From NCBI RefSeq assembly GCF_024494645.1, contig NZ_JANHDJ010000001.1, forward strand, positions 310,001 to 374,000: DNA of 64,000 bases, in the 5' to 3' direction. Position 1 is the stretch's first letter, and each line of letters opens with the position of its first letter. Origin of the DNA: Halohasta litorea. Its GTDB lineage: Archaea > Halobacteriota > Halobacteria > Halobacteriales > Haloferacaceae. The notes under the pieces are model-generated. The model was not told where the DNA came from. It saw only the letters and a list, made by a program, of their open reading frames with translations, and searched no databases. The position numbers and the translations under genes were made by a program. This document shows, piece after piece, positions 43,429 through 53,000 of the stretch.

Positions 43429-46056
43429 TTAGTTCTGACGTCGGGTCGCGAGGAGTGCTGCGCCGAGGACTGCAACGAGTGCGACGATGGCACCGAATCC
43501 GGGCGTCTCCTCGCTGGAGGAGTCGTCGGATTCACCGTCGTCGGATGCGCTATCGTCAGACGAGCTGTCGTCAGACGAGCTGTCGTCGGACGAGCTGTCG
43601 TCAGACGAGCTGTCGTCGGACGAGCTGTCGTCGGACGAGCTGTCGTCTTCAGGGGCTTCGTCTTCGAGAGTGCCCTCTTCGACGAGCATGGAGTCGACCG
43701 AGTCAACCGACGAGCCACTCACGCGGTATTCGGTCTGGAACTGATCTTCGACATCCTGATCGCTGAAGTCGAATTCGGCCGAGACCGAACCGTCTTCAGT
43801 GATGTTGACGTCCTGTCCGTTACGGAACGAGGACGAGGCTTCGGTCGAAGAGACGCGGATCGTCGCGTCGGTTCCGGGTGCGACGTTCGTCTCACCACTG
43901 ATCTCGGAGTCTTCGATGTTCTCGGCTTCGAGGACATCATCGACGTTCACGTTATCGAAGTCGATGCTACGCGGTGCCAGATCGAACTGGGCACTGCTGC
44001 TGAGTGTCTCGCCCTGTGCGAGGTACGGGTAGTTCTCGGCGTTGTCTGCGTTACCGAACGGAGCCGGACTCTGGTCGGTAGCGAACTCGTACCGGTTGTC
44101 CTCGTTGTCAGCATCGTATTCGAGTTCTGCGTTGAAGCTAACGTCTTCTTCAGGCGCGTCACCGTTCTTGAAGGCGCTGTCCGAACTCGTATCAGCGACG
44201 ACGAAGAACTGACCGTTCTCTTCGTCAAGCACCACGAAGGTGTCGCTGTCGCCACCGTCTTCCAGGTTAACCTTCAGCGGGGCCTGGTTACCGGTAGATT
44301 CTTCCGCAGTAACCTCGAAGTTGATCGATTCGTTGGTGTCCTCAACGAACTTGTAGAGGACGTCACTCGAAACACCGTCGTCGAGTCGATCCCAGTCAGA
44401 ATTGGCAGCGGTGTCACCATCTGCGCCGGCGACTAGGCCACCGTAGAGACCGGTTGCCTCGACTTGGACGATGAGACGGTCTTCGATAGCGACCTCGTCA
44501 CGGACCGTTGCAGCGTCGACGAGTTCGCTGACTTCGGTTTCGTCGTTTGCACTCTCACTAGGTGCCGTATGAACGGTGATGTCACCGATCGTTGGCTGCT
44601 CGAGTGTCAGCACAGCGCTTGCGAGCTGGTCGGTGGCTTCGCCACCGGAACTCGCATCAAAGACGGACTCGTCTTCCGTGTCGATGTCCGTGCCACCGAT
44701 CTGGATTTCGTAATCCGTCGGCTGGAGCGGTCGGGTTAGCTGGGAGTCGTACTCATCAGAGAGCGAGAGATCGCTCGTGATGTAATCAATGTAATCGTTG
44801 GAAGCACTATCACTGGTACCTTCATCGTCACCGAAGAGCTTCGCATCATCGGGGACGTTCTGGAAGGTACCACCGTTTGGTCCTGCTTCGTGGTAACCAC
44901 TCTCGATAGTGTCGACGTTCTCAGTGTCGTAGACCTCTTCTGTGTCAAGTCCCGGATCGGTACCGAGGAGACGGGTGTTGGCCGAGATGCTTACTGGCTC
45001 GTCTTCGTCGTCAGCCTGCACGTACAGGACTTCAACGAAGTCAGAGTCTTCATCACCGATCTGGACCCACGTCTCGTCGGTGTCTTCCAGTTCGAACTCG
45101 AAGGTTGCAATGTCACCAGCGGTGTCGGTGACTGCACCCTCACTGAAGGACGCTCCTTCGTCGGATTCGGAGATACTGACCGTATCTGTTGCGGTTGCGC
45201 CGGTATCAGACACGATGAACTCGAACTCGTACTCACCAGCGTCTGGGAGTCCGGCGTTGTTCTCGAGGTTCGAAACGTTCATCTGGAGATCGCTACCGGA
45301 AACCGTTCCGTTACTCTCGAGTGTGTCTAGGTTGAGCGTGACGTAATCGTCATCTCGGATGTCATTGATGTTGTCGCCGTCCTCACGATCGTAGCCGAGG
45401 TGATCGAGCGGGAGATCGTCCGAATCGGTGACCGTACCGGTTGTCCCGTTCTTCGTCTCGAACAGGTCTTCGATCATCTCTGCGTCGAAGGAGTCAGGAC
45501 CGTCGACGCTGACCGTTAGATTGTAGTCTGTGGCCTGTCGGTCCGAATCGAGTTCGATAACGCTTGCGTTGTCGGTTCCGTCAACCTCGCTGTCATCGAA
45601 CTCAGCACTGAAGCCTTCGCTAATAACCGAGAAGGTCTGGACGATTTCCGTGTTACCACTCTGGTAGTTCGCTGTGTTCGAGATACCGTACTCGGCTCCG
45701 GTCTCGAGATCCGTGGTATCTACCTCGTAATTGGTGAATGTCGAATCATCGGTCGCTTCTGGGTTCAGCGTACCGATGAGGCTGGTCCCGTCAATATCAC
45801 CATTATCTCTCGAAACTTCCACCAGGTACGCACTGTCACCTGCTGTGTAGTTACTTGAGTCCGGTACTGTTGTGTTGAATTCCTGCCCAGTGTAAACTGT
45901 TGATGGAATTCCAGAGTTACCTACTTCTTCGGGTGCTGTCGCAGCCGCACCGCCCGCAAACGCTGCGGGAACGGCGACGACTGAAAGGATCATAAGCGCG
46001 GCAAGGAACGCTGCACGTCCCTTCTCGCGATATGATGTTGTGTCGTTTCGTGTCAT
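43429..46056 (-). CDS. csg: S-layer glycoprotein (major cell-surface glycoprotein) with PGF-CTERM
   Basis: Forms the surface lattice outside the membrane. 875 residues. The signal peptide SYREKGRAAFLAALMILSV is the stereotyped haloarchaeal S-layer type, cleaved near AFA. The body is acidic and beta-rich, with BGTF-type surface domains and many N-x-S/T sequons (for example EFNTT, NYTAG, NVSNL, NESIN). A DDSSS-repeat stalk (six exact 15-bp units at 43559-43648) precedes PGFGAIVALVAVLGAALLATRRQN, a PGF-CTERM tail cut by ArtA. The ATG at 46056 is the first in a good context. Landmarks NTRLLG, TGLYGGLV and ISGETNVAPG recur in the paralogue at 50089. Confidence 0.92.
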   Translation of the reverse strand: MTRNDTTSYREKGRAAFLAALMILSVVAVPAAFAGGAAATAPEEVGNSGIPSTVYTGQEFNTTVPDSSNYTAGDSAYLVEVSRDNGDIDGTSLIGTLNPEATDDSTFTNYEVDTTDLETGAEYGISNTANYQSGNTEIVQTFSVISEGFSAEFDDSEVDGTDNASVIELDSDRQATDYNLTVSVDGPDSFDAEMIEDLFETKNGTTGTVTDSDDLPLDHLGYDREDGDNINDIRDDDYVTLNLDTLESNGTVSGSDLQMNVSNLENNAGLPDAGEYEFEFIVSDTGATATDTVSISESDEGASFSEGAVTDTAGDIATFEFELEDTDETWVQIGDEDSDFVEVLYVQADDEDEPVSISANTRLLGTDPGLDTEEVYDTENVDTIESGYHEAGPNGGTFQNVPDDAKLFGDDEGTSDSASNDYIDYITSDLSLSDEYDSQLTRPLQPTDYEIQIGGTDIDTEDESVFDASSGGEATDQLASAVLTLEQPTIGDITVHTAPSESANDETEVSELVDAATVRDEVAIEDRLIVQVEATGLYGGLVAGADGDTAANSDWDRLDDGVSSDVLYKFVEDTNESINFEVTAEESTGNQAPLKVNLEDGGDSDTFVVLDEENGQFFVVADTSSDSAFKNGDAPEEDVSFNAELEYDADNEDNRYEFATDQSPAPFGNADNAENYPYLAQGETLSSSAQFDLAPRSIDFDNVNVDDVLEAENIEDSEISGETNVAPGTDATIRVSSTEASSSFRNGQDVNITEDGSVSAEFDFSDQDVEDQFQTEYRVSGSSVDSVDSMLVEEGTLEDEAPEDDSSSDDSSSDDSSSDDSSSDDSSSDDSSSDDSASDDGESDDSSSEETPGFGAIVALVAVLGAALLATRRQN
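43559..43648 (-). repeat. Six tandem 15-bp repeats encoding the DDSSS stalk
   Basis: Plus-strand unit GACGAGCTGTCGTCR, six copies in a row with only the last base varying (A or G). On the coding strand it reads as DDSSS. Such an exact array can expand or shrink by slippage, so stalk length may vary between strains. Confidence 0.85.
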
Positions 46057-46580
46057 ATGTTGTGTTGATTCGTTGTACTGCAACTGCACTGCATCGACAA
46101 CACTCTATTTCCGTCCACTACCGTCCTACACCGACCGAGCCTCACTGTTGACCTGTGCCATCACAAGTCGTACTACATCGGACGTACTCTACCGTGCTGT
46201 CCTGGGTAGGGGTGTCTGAAACACGAAGGCAATCTGGTATATACTTTGTGTTTGACAGTGGATATAGGAGACTGGTATAACCGACAGCATTCGATCCGGT
46301 ATTCTGCTAGTAACACGGTAGTTGTAGCCTATACTAACAAGTGAGGAATGAGTTTGATTTGTATAGTGTGGTACAGCTAGACAAACACGCGTGTTGTTTT
46401 ATGAATCCGTCATAGACGCCGAGTTAGTTTGGTTATGAGTAACTTGCCTCAGAACGAAGTTGGTAAACGTCTCTTGATTCCCCCCTATTATTGTTATTCA
46501 AATGAGTATTTATAATAAACAGTGCTAAACAGAGTCCCAATTTCATAATGACCTTTATTCTGCGAACGTGAATCGAAGCC
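46057..46580. other. Long divergent region upstream of the S-layer gene
   Basis: 524 bases with no supported gene. On the minus strand GTATATACC at 46236-46244 is a possible S-layer promoter that would leave a leader of about 150 bases; a nearer GGAAATAG (46105 area) is another option. On the plus side, the stretch 46480-46560 is AT-rich (TATTTATAATAAAC) and holds the CTTTATTC box for the small ORF at 46581. Confidence 0.5.
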
Positions 46581-46712
46581 ATGCATACACAAACCGGTCT
46601 TTTCGGTGTCGAGAGTCGATCAGTTTTTGCGGTGGTGAGTTCTATTACATCTATCCGTGAGGAACCGTACGTAGGTCGAACAGTTCATATCATCGCACGG
46701 AGTAAGCAATGA
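46581..46712 (+). CDS. Putative small leader ORF coupled to the COG1361 gene
   Basis: 43 codons: starts MHTQTGLFGVESRSVF and ends HIIARSKQ. No similarity is recognised. Its support is in the signals: CCTTTATT at 46552-46559 is about 25 bases before the ATG (leaderless start), and its TGA overlaps the next gene's ATG (ATGA at 46709-46712). The next gene also has GGAG six bases before its ATG, the sort of site used when a ribosome is already on an operon message. It could be a real small protein or a regulatory leader peptide. Confidence 0.5.
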   Translation: MHTQTGLFGVESRSVFAVVSSITSIREEPYVGRTVHIIARSKQ

Positions 46713-48001
46713 ATATCTCTTTAATTACCTCGAAGGGTCTCGCAATCGGTGTGTGTCTGCTCCTCCTCATGACTGCCACCAGTAGTGTCGTCTCGGCACA
46801 AAGTGGCTCGTCAATAGATGTACAAGGGTCGCCGGATATCAGCGTCTACGCGCCGGACAACGAGGTCACACCCGGTAGTGAAACGACGTTCACAGTCCAA
46901 CTCGACAACGACGGCGAGGTTACCGATGGTGACCCGGCCGACCGGCAGTACGTTACGACCGCCCGAAGTGTTATTACCACACTTGAGGCTGATGATATAC
47001 CGATCACAGTCAAAACAGGGACTCAATCGGTCGGTGACATAACAGAATCCGAGCCCGAAAACGTCGACTTCAGAATAGAGGTCCCGAACGATGCCGAACC
47101 CGGGACCTACGAGATGGAACTCGACATGGAGTACACCTATACCAGTAAGGCCGAAGATCTCCCTGGATACAGGCCGTCACAAACCACTCAGAGTCGATCA
47201 ATAAGCAAGGAGGTCAAAATCGAAATCAGCAATGACGCTCGCTTCCGTATCACCGATATTAATAGTACTCTTCGCGTGGGCGAGGAGGGCGACATAACGG
47301 GCGAGATCGAGAACGTCGGCGGCGAGGACGCAACTAACGCCGAAGTCCAGTTCCCGACCGACGCCGAGAACCTGTTCCCACAGGAGACCGCCGTCGCCGT
47401 CGGTAATATCGAGGCCGGGGAGTCCGCCGAGTTCCGTATCCCCATCGAGGTCGGCAGCGAGGCCGAGGCCGTCCCCAAACGGTTCGATCTCCCCGTCTCG
47501 TTCCGTGACGAAAACGGCATCCGCCAGACCGACGACGACCCCGAGTTCCTCGCCGACATCGGACCTGAACGCGACACCTTCGGCGTCGAGCCGGTCAACC
47601 GTACGATCACCGCCGGGAGCGGTACCACCTTCGAAGTAACGTTCACCAACAACCGCGAGGAGACGCTGACCGACATCGAGCCCAAACTGTTCACCGACTC
47701 GCCGTTCAGCAGCAGTAGCAGCGAGGGGTTCGTCGAGTCACTTGCCCCCGGCGAATCCGAGACAGTCACCTTCGACCTCTCGGCGGAGGGGTCGGCGACG
47801 CCGAAAACCTACCCGGTCACCGTCGACGTTCGCTACCAGGACGCTGAGGGCAACAGCCAGATAACCGACAGCTACCGGCTGCCGGTCGAGGTACTTGAAC
47901 CCGAAGAAAGCGGCGGGCTGGGCTCGCTCGGTACCGTTGCAATGCTGATCGTCTCGCTGCTCGCGGTCGGCGGCGGCTACGTCTGGTACCGCGGCCAATA
48001 A
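46709..48001 (+). CDS. COG1361 surface protein with CARDB-like repeats and C-terminal anchor
   Basis: 430 residues. A signal peptide (AIGVCLLLLMTATSSVVSAQ) is followed by three beta-sandwich units of the NEW3/CARDB type with spaced ENVGGEDA, TFTNNREETL and PGTYEMELD patterns. One C-terminal membrane helix (LGTVAMLIVSLLAVGGGYVWY) ends with a short basic tail; there is no PGF motif. Such COG1361 proteins often accompany RND-type exporters in archaea, but none is here. Starts at ATG 46709 with GGAG in front; probably co-transcribed with the small ORF. It meets the FtsZ-like gene convergently, four bases apart. Confidence 0.8.
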   Translation: MNISLITSKGLAIGVCLLLLMTATSSVVSAQSGSSIDVQGSPDISVYAPDNEVTPGSETTFTVQLDNDGEVTDGDPADRQYVTTARSVITTLEADDIPITVKTGTQSVGDITESEPENVDFRIEVPNDAEPGTYEMELDMEYTYTSKAEDLPGYRPSQTTQSRSISKEVKIEISNDARFRITDINSTLRVGEEGDITGEIENVGGEDATNAEVQFPTDAENLFPQETAVAVGNIEAGESAEFRIPIEVGSEAEAVPKRFDLPVSFRDENGIRQTDDDPEFLADIGPERDTFGVEPVNRTITAGSGTTFEVTFTNNREETLTDIEPKLFTDSPFSSSSSEGFVESLAPGESETVTFDLSAEGSATPKTYPVTVDVRYQDAEGNSQITDSYRLPVEVLEPEESGGLGSLGTVAMLIVSLLAVGGGYVWYRGQ

Positions 48002-48005
48002 CCTT

Positions 48006-49109
48006 CTATTCGTTTTCGGCGGCCGCCCGGAGTTCGGCAAGCCGTTGGCAGTCTCCGATGCCAGCCAACACCACGAGCGCGAGTATCTCGTCGGTGTCGG
48101 GTGTCGGAATGTCGCCGCCGCGGATCTCGACGCTGCCGGTCTCTTGGGCGAGCCATGACCGTGCGTCGGCGATCGCTCGGCGGTTGAGCCACTCGGGCGG
48201 TCCGCCGGTTACCAACAGTCCCCGTTCGACCGCCCCGCGGTCGACATCGACCGTTAGCTTCCCATTAACGGCCCGTCGGACGGTGGTTTCGATGGCCTTG
48301 ATCGCCGTTGTCTCGTCGAGGTCGACCTCCTTGGTAAACAGCCCCAGTCCGAACCGGGATTCGGTCGGCCGCTCGATTTCCTGTGTGGCGTAGCCGAGGG
48401 CGACGATCCGACCCTCCGAGAGAGTGTTGATCACCTCGCTTGCGTCGACGACGCTCTCGGCGACCCGACCGCTGCGGTCGGCTTCTCCGGCCTCGAACAG
48501 CGCGATGAGTCGGGTCGCCAGCGTCTCGTTGAGCCGAGTGCGAACTTCGGGTTCGGCCGCGGATTCGGCAGTTTTCGTCCACAGCGCGTTGTCGAAGACG
48601 AACAGCGCGTCGGTCGCTTCCAACACGGGGTCGACCGCTTTCCCGGCGTTGGCCGCCCGGCGTTGCTGGTCGGTGGTCTCGGTTCGCTCCGTCTCCGGCA
48701 GCACCCCAACGCCGTAGATCGGCACCCCGTACACTTCACGGAGTTCGGCGGCGAGTGTCGGTAGTAGCGTCGCCCCGGTGCCTCCAGCGAGGCTGGTACA
48801 CAGCAGGAATGCATCGCCACGGGAGGTTGCGAGATCGTCGACCGCCCGAAACAGCTCGGTCAGCTCCTCGTCGGCAGCCTCCTGCCCGCGGTTGCGGTGA
48901 CCATCGAACCCTCGCCCGGAGCCGGTGAGTGTACCGTACAGATGGCGGTTGTCTTCGGGTATCGTTTCGAGGTCGGCCAGCGACCCCTGGTCGGTATCGA
49001 GGGCAACGGTGTCGACGACCGCCGACCGCGAGCCGCGTTCGTCAGCCGCTGCCACCGTGTCGGCGATCCGGGAACCTGCGCCGCCGAGTCCACAGACGAT
49101 GAGTTGCAT
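48006..49109 (-). CDS. Tubulin/FtsZ superfamily protein, divergent (CetZ/FtsZ-like)
   Basis: 367 residues of GTPase-type tubulin fold. The N-terminus has VCGLGGAGSRIAD, and the tubulin signature is SLAGGTGATLL at 106-116 (GGTG core retained). The T7 catalytic loop, normally NxDFADV, is best matched by VVDASEV at 220-226: the asparagine is valine, the first Asp is D222 and the second is E225. Hydrolysis may therefore be weak or altered. In Halobacteria such proteins control cell shape or are uncharacterised; I cannot assign this to a CetZ subgroup. It stands alone between two surface-protein genes. Confidence 0.8.
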   Translation of the reverse strand: MQLIVCGLGGAGSRIADTVAAADERGSRSAVVDTVALDTDQGSLADLETIPEDNRHLYGTLTGSGRGFDGHRNRGQEAADEELTELFRAVDDLATSRGDAFLLCTSLAGGTGATLLPTLAAELREVYGVPIYGVGVLPETERTETTDQQRRAANAGKAVDPVLEATDALFVFDNALWTKTAESAAEPEVRTRLNETLATRLIALFEAGEADRSGRVAESVVDASEVINTLSEGRIVALGYATQEIERPTESRFGLGLFTKEVDLDETTAIKAIETTVRRAVNGKLTVDVDRGAVERGLLVTGGPPEWLNRRAIADARSWLAQETGSVEIRGGDIPTPDTDEILALVVLAGIGDCQRLAELRAAAENE

Positions 49110-49156
49110 AGCGACTCCTCGGAGCGGTACGCAAAAAAGAATGTGCTCGGTGACCC

Positions 49157-49951
49157 CTAGAACGGGAACAGCGACTCGGCGTCGGGATCGCGTTCGATGA
49201 GTTCGATCTCGTGGCCGTCCTGGTCGGTCGTAAAGGCATACAGGTCGTCGCACTCTTCGGGACTCCGGTAGTCCGCTGCCTCGCGGAGCATGAGTTGGTC
49301 CCAGTCCTCCTGGAGATCGTCGACGCGCACGCAAAGATGGCCCCACGCATCGCCCATCGTGTAGGAGCGGCCATCATAATTATACGTGAGTTCGAGCCAC
49401 ATCGCCTCCTGAGGGGCGTCTTCGGGGCCCATGAAGTAGTTCGCAAAGCTGTCGGATTCCCAGCGGCTCCGCGGTTCGACGTACTCGAACTTCCGGGTCC
49501 AGAAGCCGAGGGCCTCGTCGGCGTCCTCGACGCGCATCATCGTGTGGTCGATCGACCACAGGGCACCGTAGTCGCGCTGGACAATCTCGACCTCGTGGCC
49601 GTCGGGGTCTTTGACAAAGGCGTAGCGGCCCCCACAGGATTCGGGGTCCCGGTAGTCCTCAACGCCCTCGTCCATGAGCTGCTGGTAGTGGGCCTCCAGT
49701 TCGCCTTCGGGGACTCGGACCGCAATGTGGCCCCACGCGTCGCCCACTTCGTCTGTGGTCTCGCCGTGGTTCGAGGTGAGTTCGAGCATCGCACCGTCGT
49801 CGTGCATTCCTTCCGGCCCGAGATAGACAATGGTGAAGCCGTCGCCCTCGTGTCGGTCTTTCTCCTCATAGCCGAGGTGGGTCTGGTACCAGTCGACCGA
49901 TGTTTCGAGGTCGTCGACGCGCAGCATTACGTGATCGAAGAGTCCAGTCAT
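49157..49951 (-). CDS. VOC family (glyoxalase-type) protein with two domains
   Basis: 264 residues made of two tandem vicinal-oxygen-chelate modules (about 1-125 and 130-255), each with a start like FDHVMLRVDDLETS or IDHTMMRVEDADEA and an end DPDGHEVEIV or DQDGHEIELIE. The metal-binding His and Glu positions (H6, E58-type ELTSN and H in WGHIAVRV) are seen in both halves. It could be a glyoxalase I-like lyase or another VOC enzyme; the substrate is not fixed. On the minus strand just before the FtsZ-like gene (47 bases). Confidence 0.85.
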   Translation of the reverse strand: MTGLFDHVMLRVDDLETSVDWYQTHLGYEEKDRHEGDGFTIVYLGPEGMHDDGAMLELTSNHGETTDEVGDAWGHIAVRVPEGELEAHYQQLMDEGVEDYRDPESCGGRYAFVKDPDGHEVEIVQRDYGALWSIDHTMMRVEDADEALGFWTRKFEYVEPRSRWESDSFANYFMGPEDAPQEAMWLELTYNYDGRSYTMGDAWGHLCVRVDDLQEDWDQLMLREAADYRSPEECDDLYAFTTDQDGHEIELIERDPDAESLFPF

Positions 49952-50088
49952 ACATGATCAATATTGAACGCCGGGTCGAAAAGGATACCGAAGGCTGCCG
50001 AAACCTCTGGTTTCGGTAAGACGTCGACGCTTCGGATTGGGTCGTCACGACCGGCGACGGTCCGAATCCATCTCCGGGTTCGATTCGC

Positions 50089-53000
50089 TCAGGTCCACTG
50101 GCCGAGGAGGTGCATCGCACCGGTGACTGTCGCTGCGACCGCGACATCCCGACTCCGGATACCGAACAGCCCAAACAGCCCCTCGGGGTCGGACTCTGTC
50201 GGGTCACCTGTCTCCTCGGGCGAACCGCTCACTGTTGGCCCCTCGGAGTCGAGACTGTTGATTCGGGTGTCGTTCTCCGAATCGGGTTCGGTAACGGTGA
50301 GCTGGCCGGTCCGTTCGTCGTCTTCGGTTCGGACGGTATACTCGTACTCACCGACCGGCAGCACGACGAACTCATCGGACAGATCCAGAGACACGTCTTC
50401 GCCAGCTTCGAGTGTCACGGATTGGTTTCTGATCGTCTCCCCGTCGAGAGTGAATTCGACCAGTTGCCGATCGGCGATCTCACCGGTGTTGACGATCGTC
50501 GTTTCGATCGCCGAGAGCCGCTGGCCGCGAACGACTTCTGCCTCTTCGGTCAACGATTCGATCTCAAAGTTTGATGGGTTGTCGAGATCGTCGACGACTC
50601 TCACGCCGCGTTTGTCGATGAGTCGGTTCTCGATGAGCCGCCCTTGAGAGTAGAACTCGACTTCGACCCGTTCGCCCGGCTCGAAATCGGAGAAGTCTTC
50701 GGTTATCTCGAAGGTGCGGTCCTCGCTGATTTCGACGTCCTCGATCGTGATCGTTTTCGGATTCGGACGGTTGCTCGCGATCAACTGCATTTCAGCCTGC
50801 GAGCCCGGGGCGATGTTAGTCTCCCCCGAGATAACGCTCCCCTCCTCGGCAGCAACGATCAGCTCGTCATTCAGTGTGGTCTCGCCGTAATCGATGTAGG
50901 GGTCCTCGAAGACGAACGAATCGTTGGCACTCACGGTCGTATCACTCGATCCAAAGTACGGGAAGTGTTCGAGTCCGTCGACTTCGTTGACGGCCGGATC
51001 GAACGGGTTGGGTCTCGCGCCGATCGAAAAGTCGTAGTTTTTGTATTCGTACCGGCTATCGGGTGGTGACTCATAGGCGATATCGAACGTGAGCTCGTCG
51101 CCATCCCGCGGCTGTCTGTCGAACGGGTCATTTCCACGGGTGTCGATGACGACATAAAAGCCACCGATGAGGGGATCGGTGCCGATCGCATCGGTGTTGT
51201 TCCATTGGTCGGCGCTATCGTCCGGGAGGATATACAGATCACTCTCGTCTACATTTTCGAACTGGAGGGTCGATCCCCCGTGATTCGGCGCACCGAGTTC
51301 GGTATCTGTGAGCTCGATGTGAACTCCTTCGTGGCGGTCGAGCAGGGTCTGGACCCAATCGGCTGGGATATTACCTGGACCATCTTGGTTGGTGTTGACG
51401 ACTGAGTTCTCGCTGGCCTGGCGGTCCATGAGCGCCCCGTACATCCCGACCGACTGGACTTCTATGAGGATCCGATCCCCACGAGCGACTCTGTCGGTTT
51501 CGGTCGCCGCACCGAGTAGCGCCCCGATATCACCGGTTCCCATCGATTCGTCGGTGTCGTCGAACTGCTCGACACGGTCCGCCGCAGCCGGTGGAAGCGT
51601 GTAGGTCGTCACCTCGCCGATCTCCGGCTGAGTAAACACGAGGTTCGATCGGGCAACGGGCTGCCGGAAGTCCGGGATGTTGTCGTTCCGTTCGATCACC
51701 GTGCCACTGCCGCCAGCGACCAGCCGGTACCGACCGGCCTGCAGCGGGCTGCCTCTCGCCGAGAGCCCCATCTCCGTGCGGAATTCGGCCAGCGTCCCGG
51801 CGATCTCGTTTCCGTTTTCGTCCTCGAAGGACACATCCGAGAACTCGCCTGTGGGCTCGCTGCCCGCGCCGATCGAGTGGGCGTAGCTCGTGACATCACC
51901 TTCGACCGGAATATAAACGTCCTCAGAATCCCGATCACTGCCGACGAGTCGGGTGTTGATAACGAAGGTGGCATCGCCGGAGACGTGCAACACATCGAGA
52001 TAGTTCTGCAGGTTCCCTTCGTTGGCCTCCCGGTCGCCACCGATCAGAATGTATGCCTCGTCGAGATCTCCGGTCGAGAGACTCACCTCGACGAAGTCAC
52101 CGGCTGGCGACTGATAATCCGTCTCGGAGAACTCGACCTGTTCGGAATCGAAGACGTTCGAGACTTCGAACGATTCGGTTTTGCTCGTCCCGAGGGCCGA
52201 GAGATCGATAGTGTACTGTCCGTCATTGATCTGTTGGCGTTCGGGTACGGTGAACGTCGTCTCGCCTTCGAATGTCCCGTACTCAGTATCCAATGTGGTT
52301 GGGGAGACGATTCCGTCGACGCTGAAATCGACTGTATCGTATACTGTTTCGTTGAACGAGTAGCTCACAGTTACTTCATCACCGGCCTGCCAGGAATCCG
52401 GCGCGACTGAGTCGATACTGAGTTCGACGGGTTCCGTTCGCTCGACCGTGAACTCCTCCTCGCTCGTTTCTCCCTGTCTGATCTGGATCTCTCGGGTTTC
52501 GGTTTCGTACTTCGGATGCTCGACGGTCAGCTCGTGGGAGCCGAACGGGAGATCGGCAAATGAGTATTCACCGTTCGAATCGGTTGTGGTCGTGTCTTCA
52601 CCCTCGACAGTGACGTTAATTCCGTGGAGCGGTGCACTCGACCCATCGACGGACTGTACGACACGCCCTTCAAGCCCGCCGTTAACGTGATCGAGTTCGA
52701 AATTCACCGTCTCGCCAGACTCTGAAATCGATGACGACTCTTCGCTAGACATGAAATTATCCGCCGAGGCGGTGATCGTCCGCGTTTTTTCGGGGGAGGT
52801 CGTACTTACAGGAACGTTGTTAATCGTGTATCCGCCGCTCGAATCGGTCGTTGCGGTCAGCGATCCCAACCCCGGCCACATATCGGGGTCGTCGACTGCG
52901 ACCTCAATGGTGGCGTCTCGGATCGGATTTCCCCTAGTGTTCGTGACTGACCCGGAGACAGTCGTGAGCCGTTCGCTCATATCTGGGTTGACGCTGGTCG

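Noticed and set aside
43399-43766. Arg/Ser-rich repeats in other frames at the S-layer stalk
   Set aside because: Same repeat array read in other frames.
43387-44436. Plus-strand 349-codon frame opposite the S-layer gene
   Set aside because: Its repeated VVRRAVVGRAV stretch is the complement of the DDSSS repeat array, so it is an artefact.
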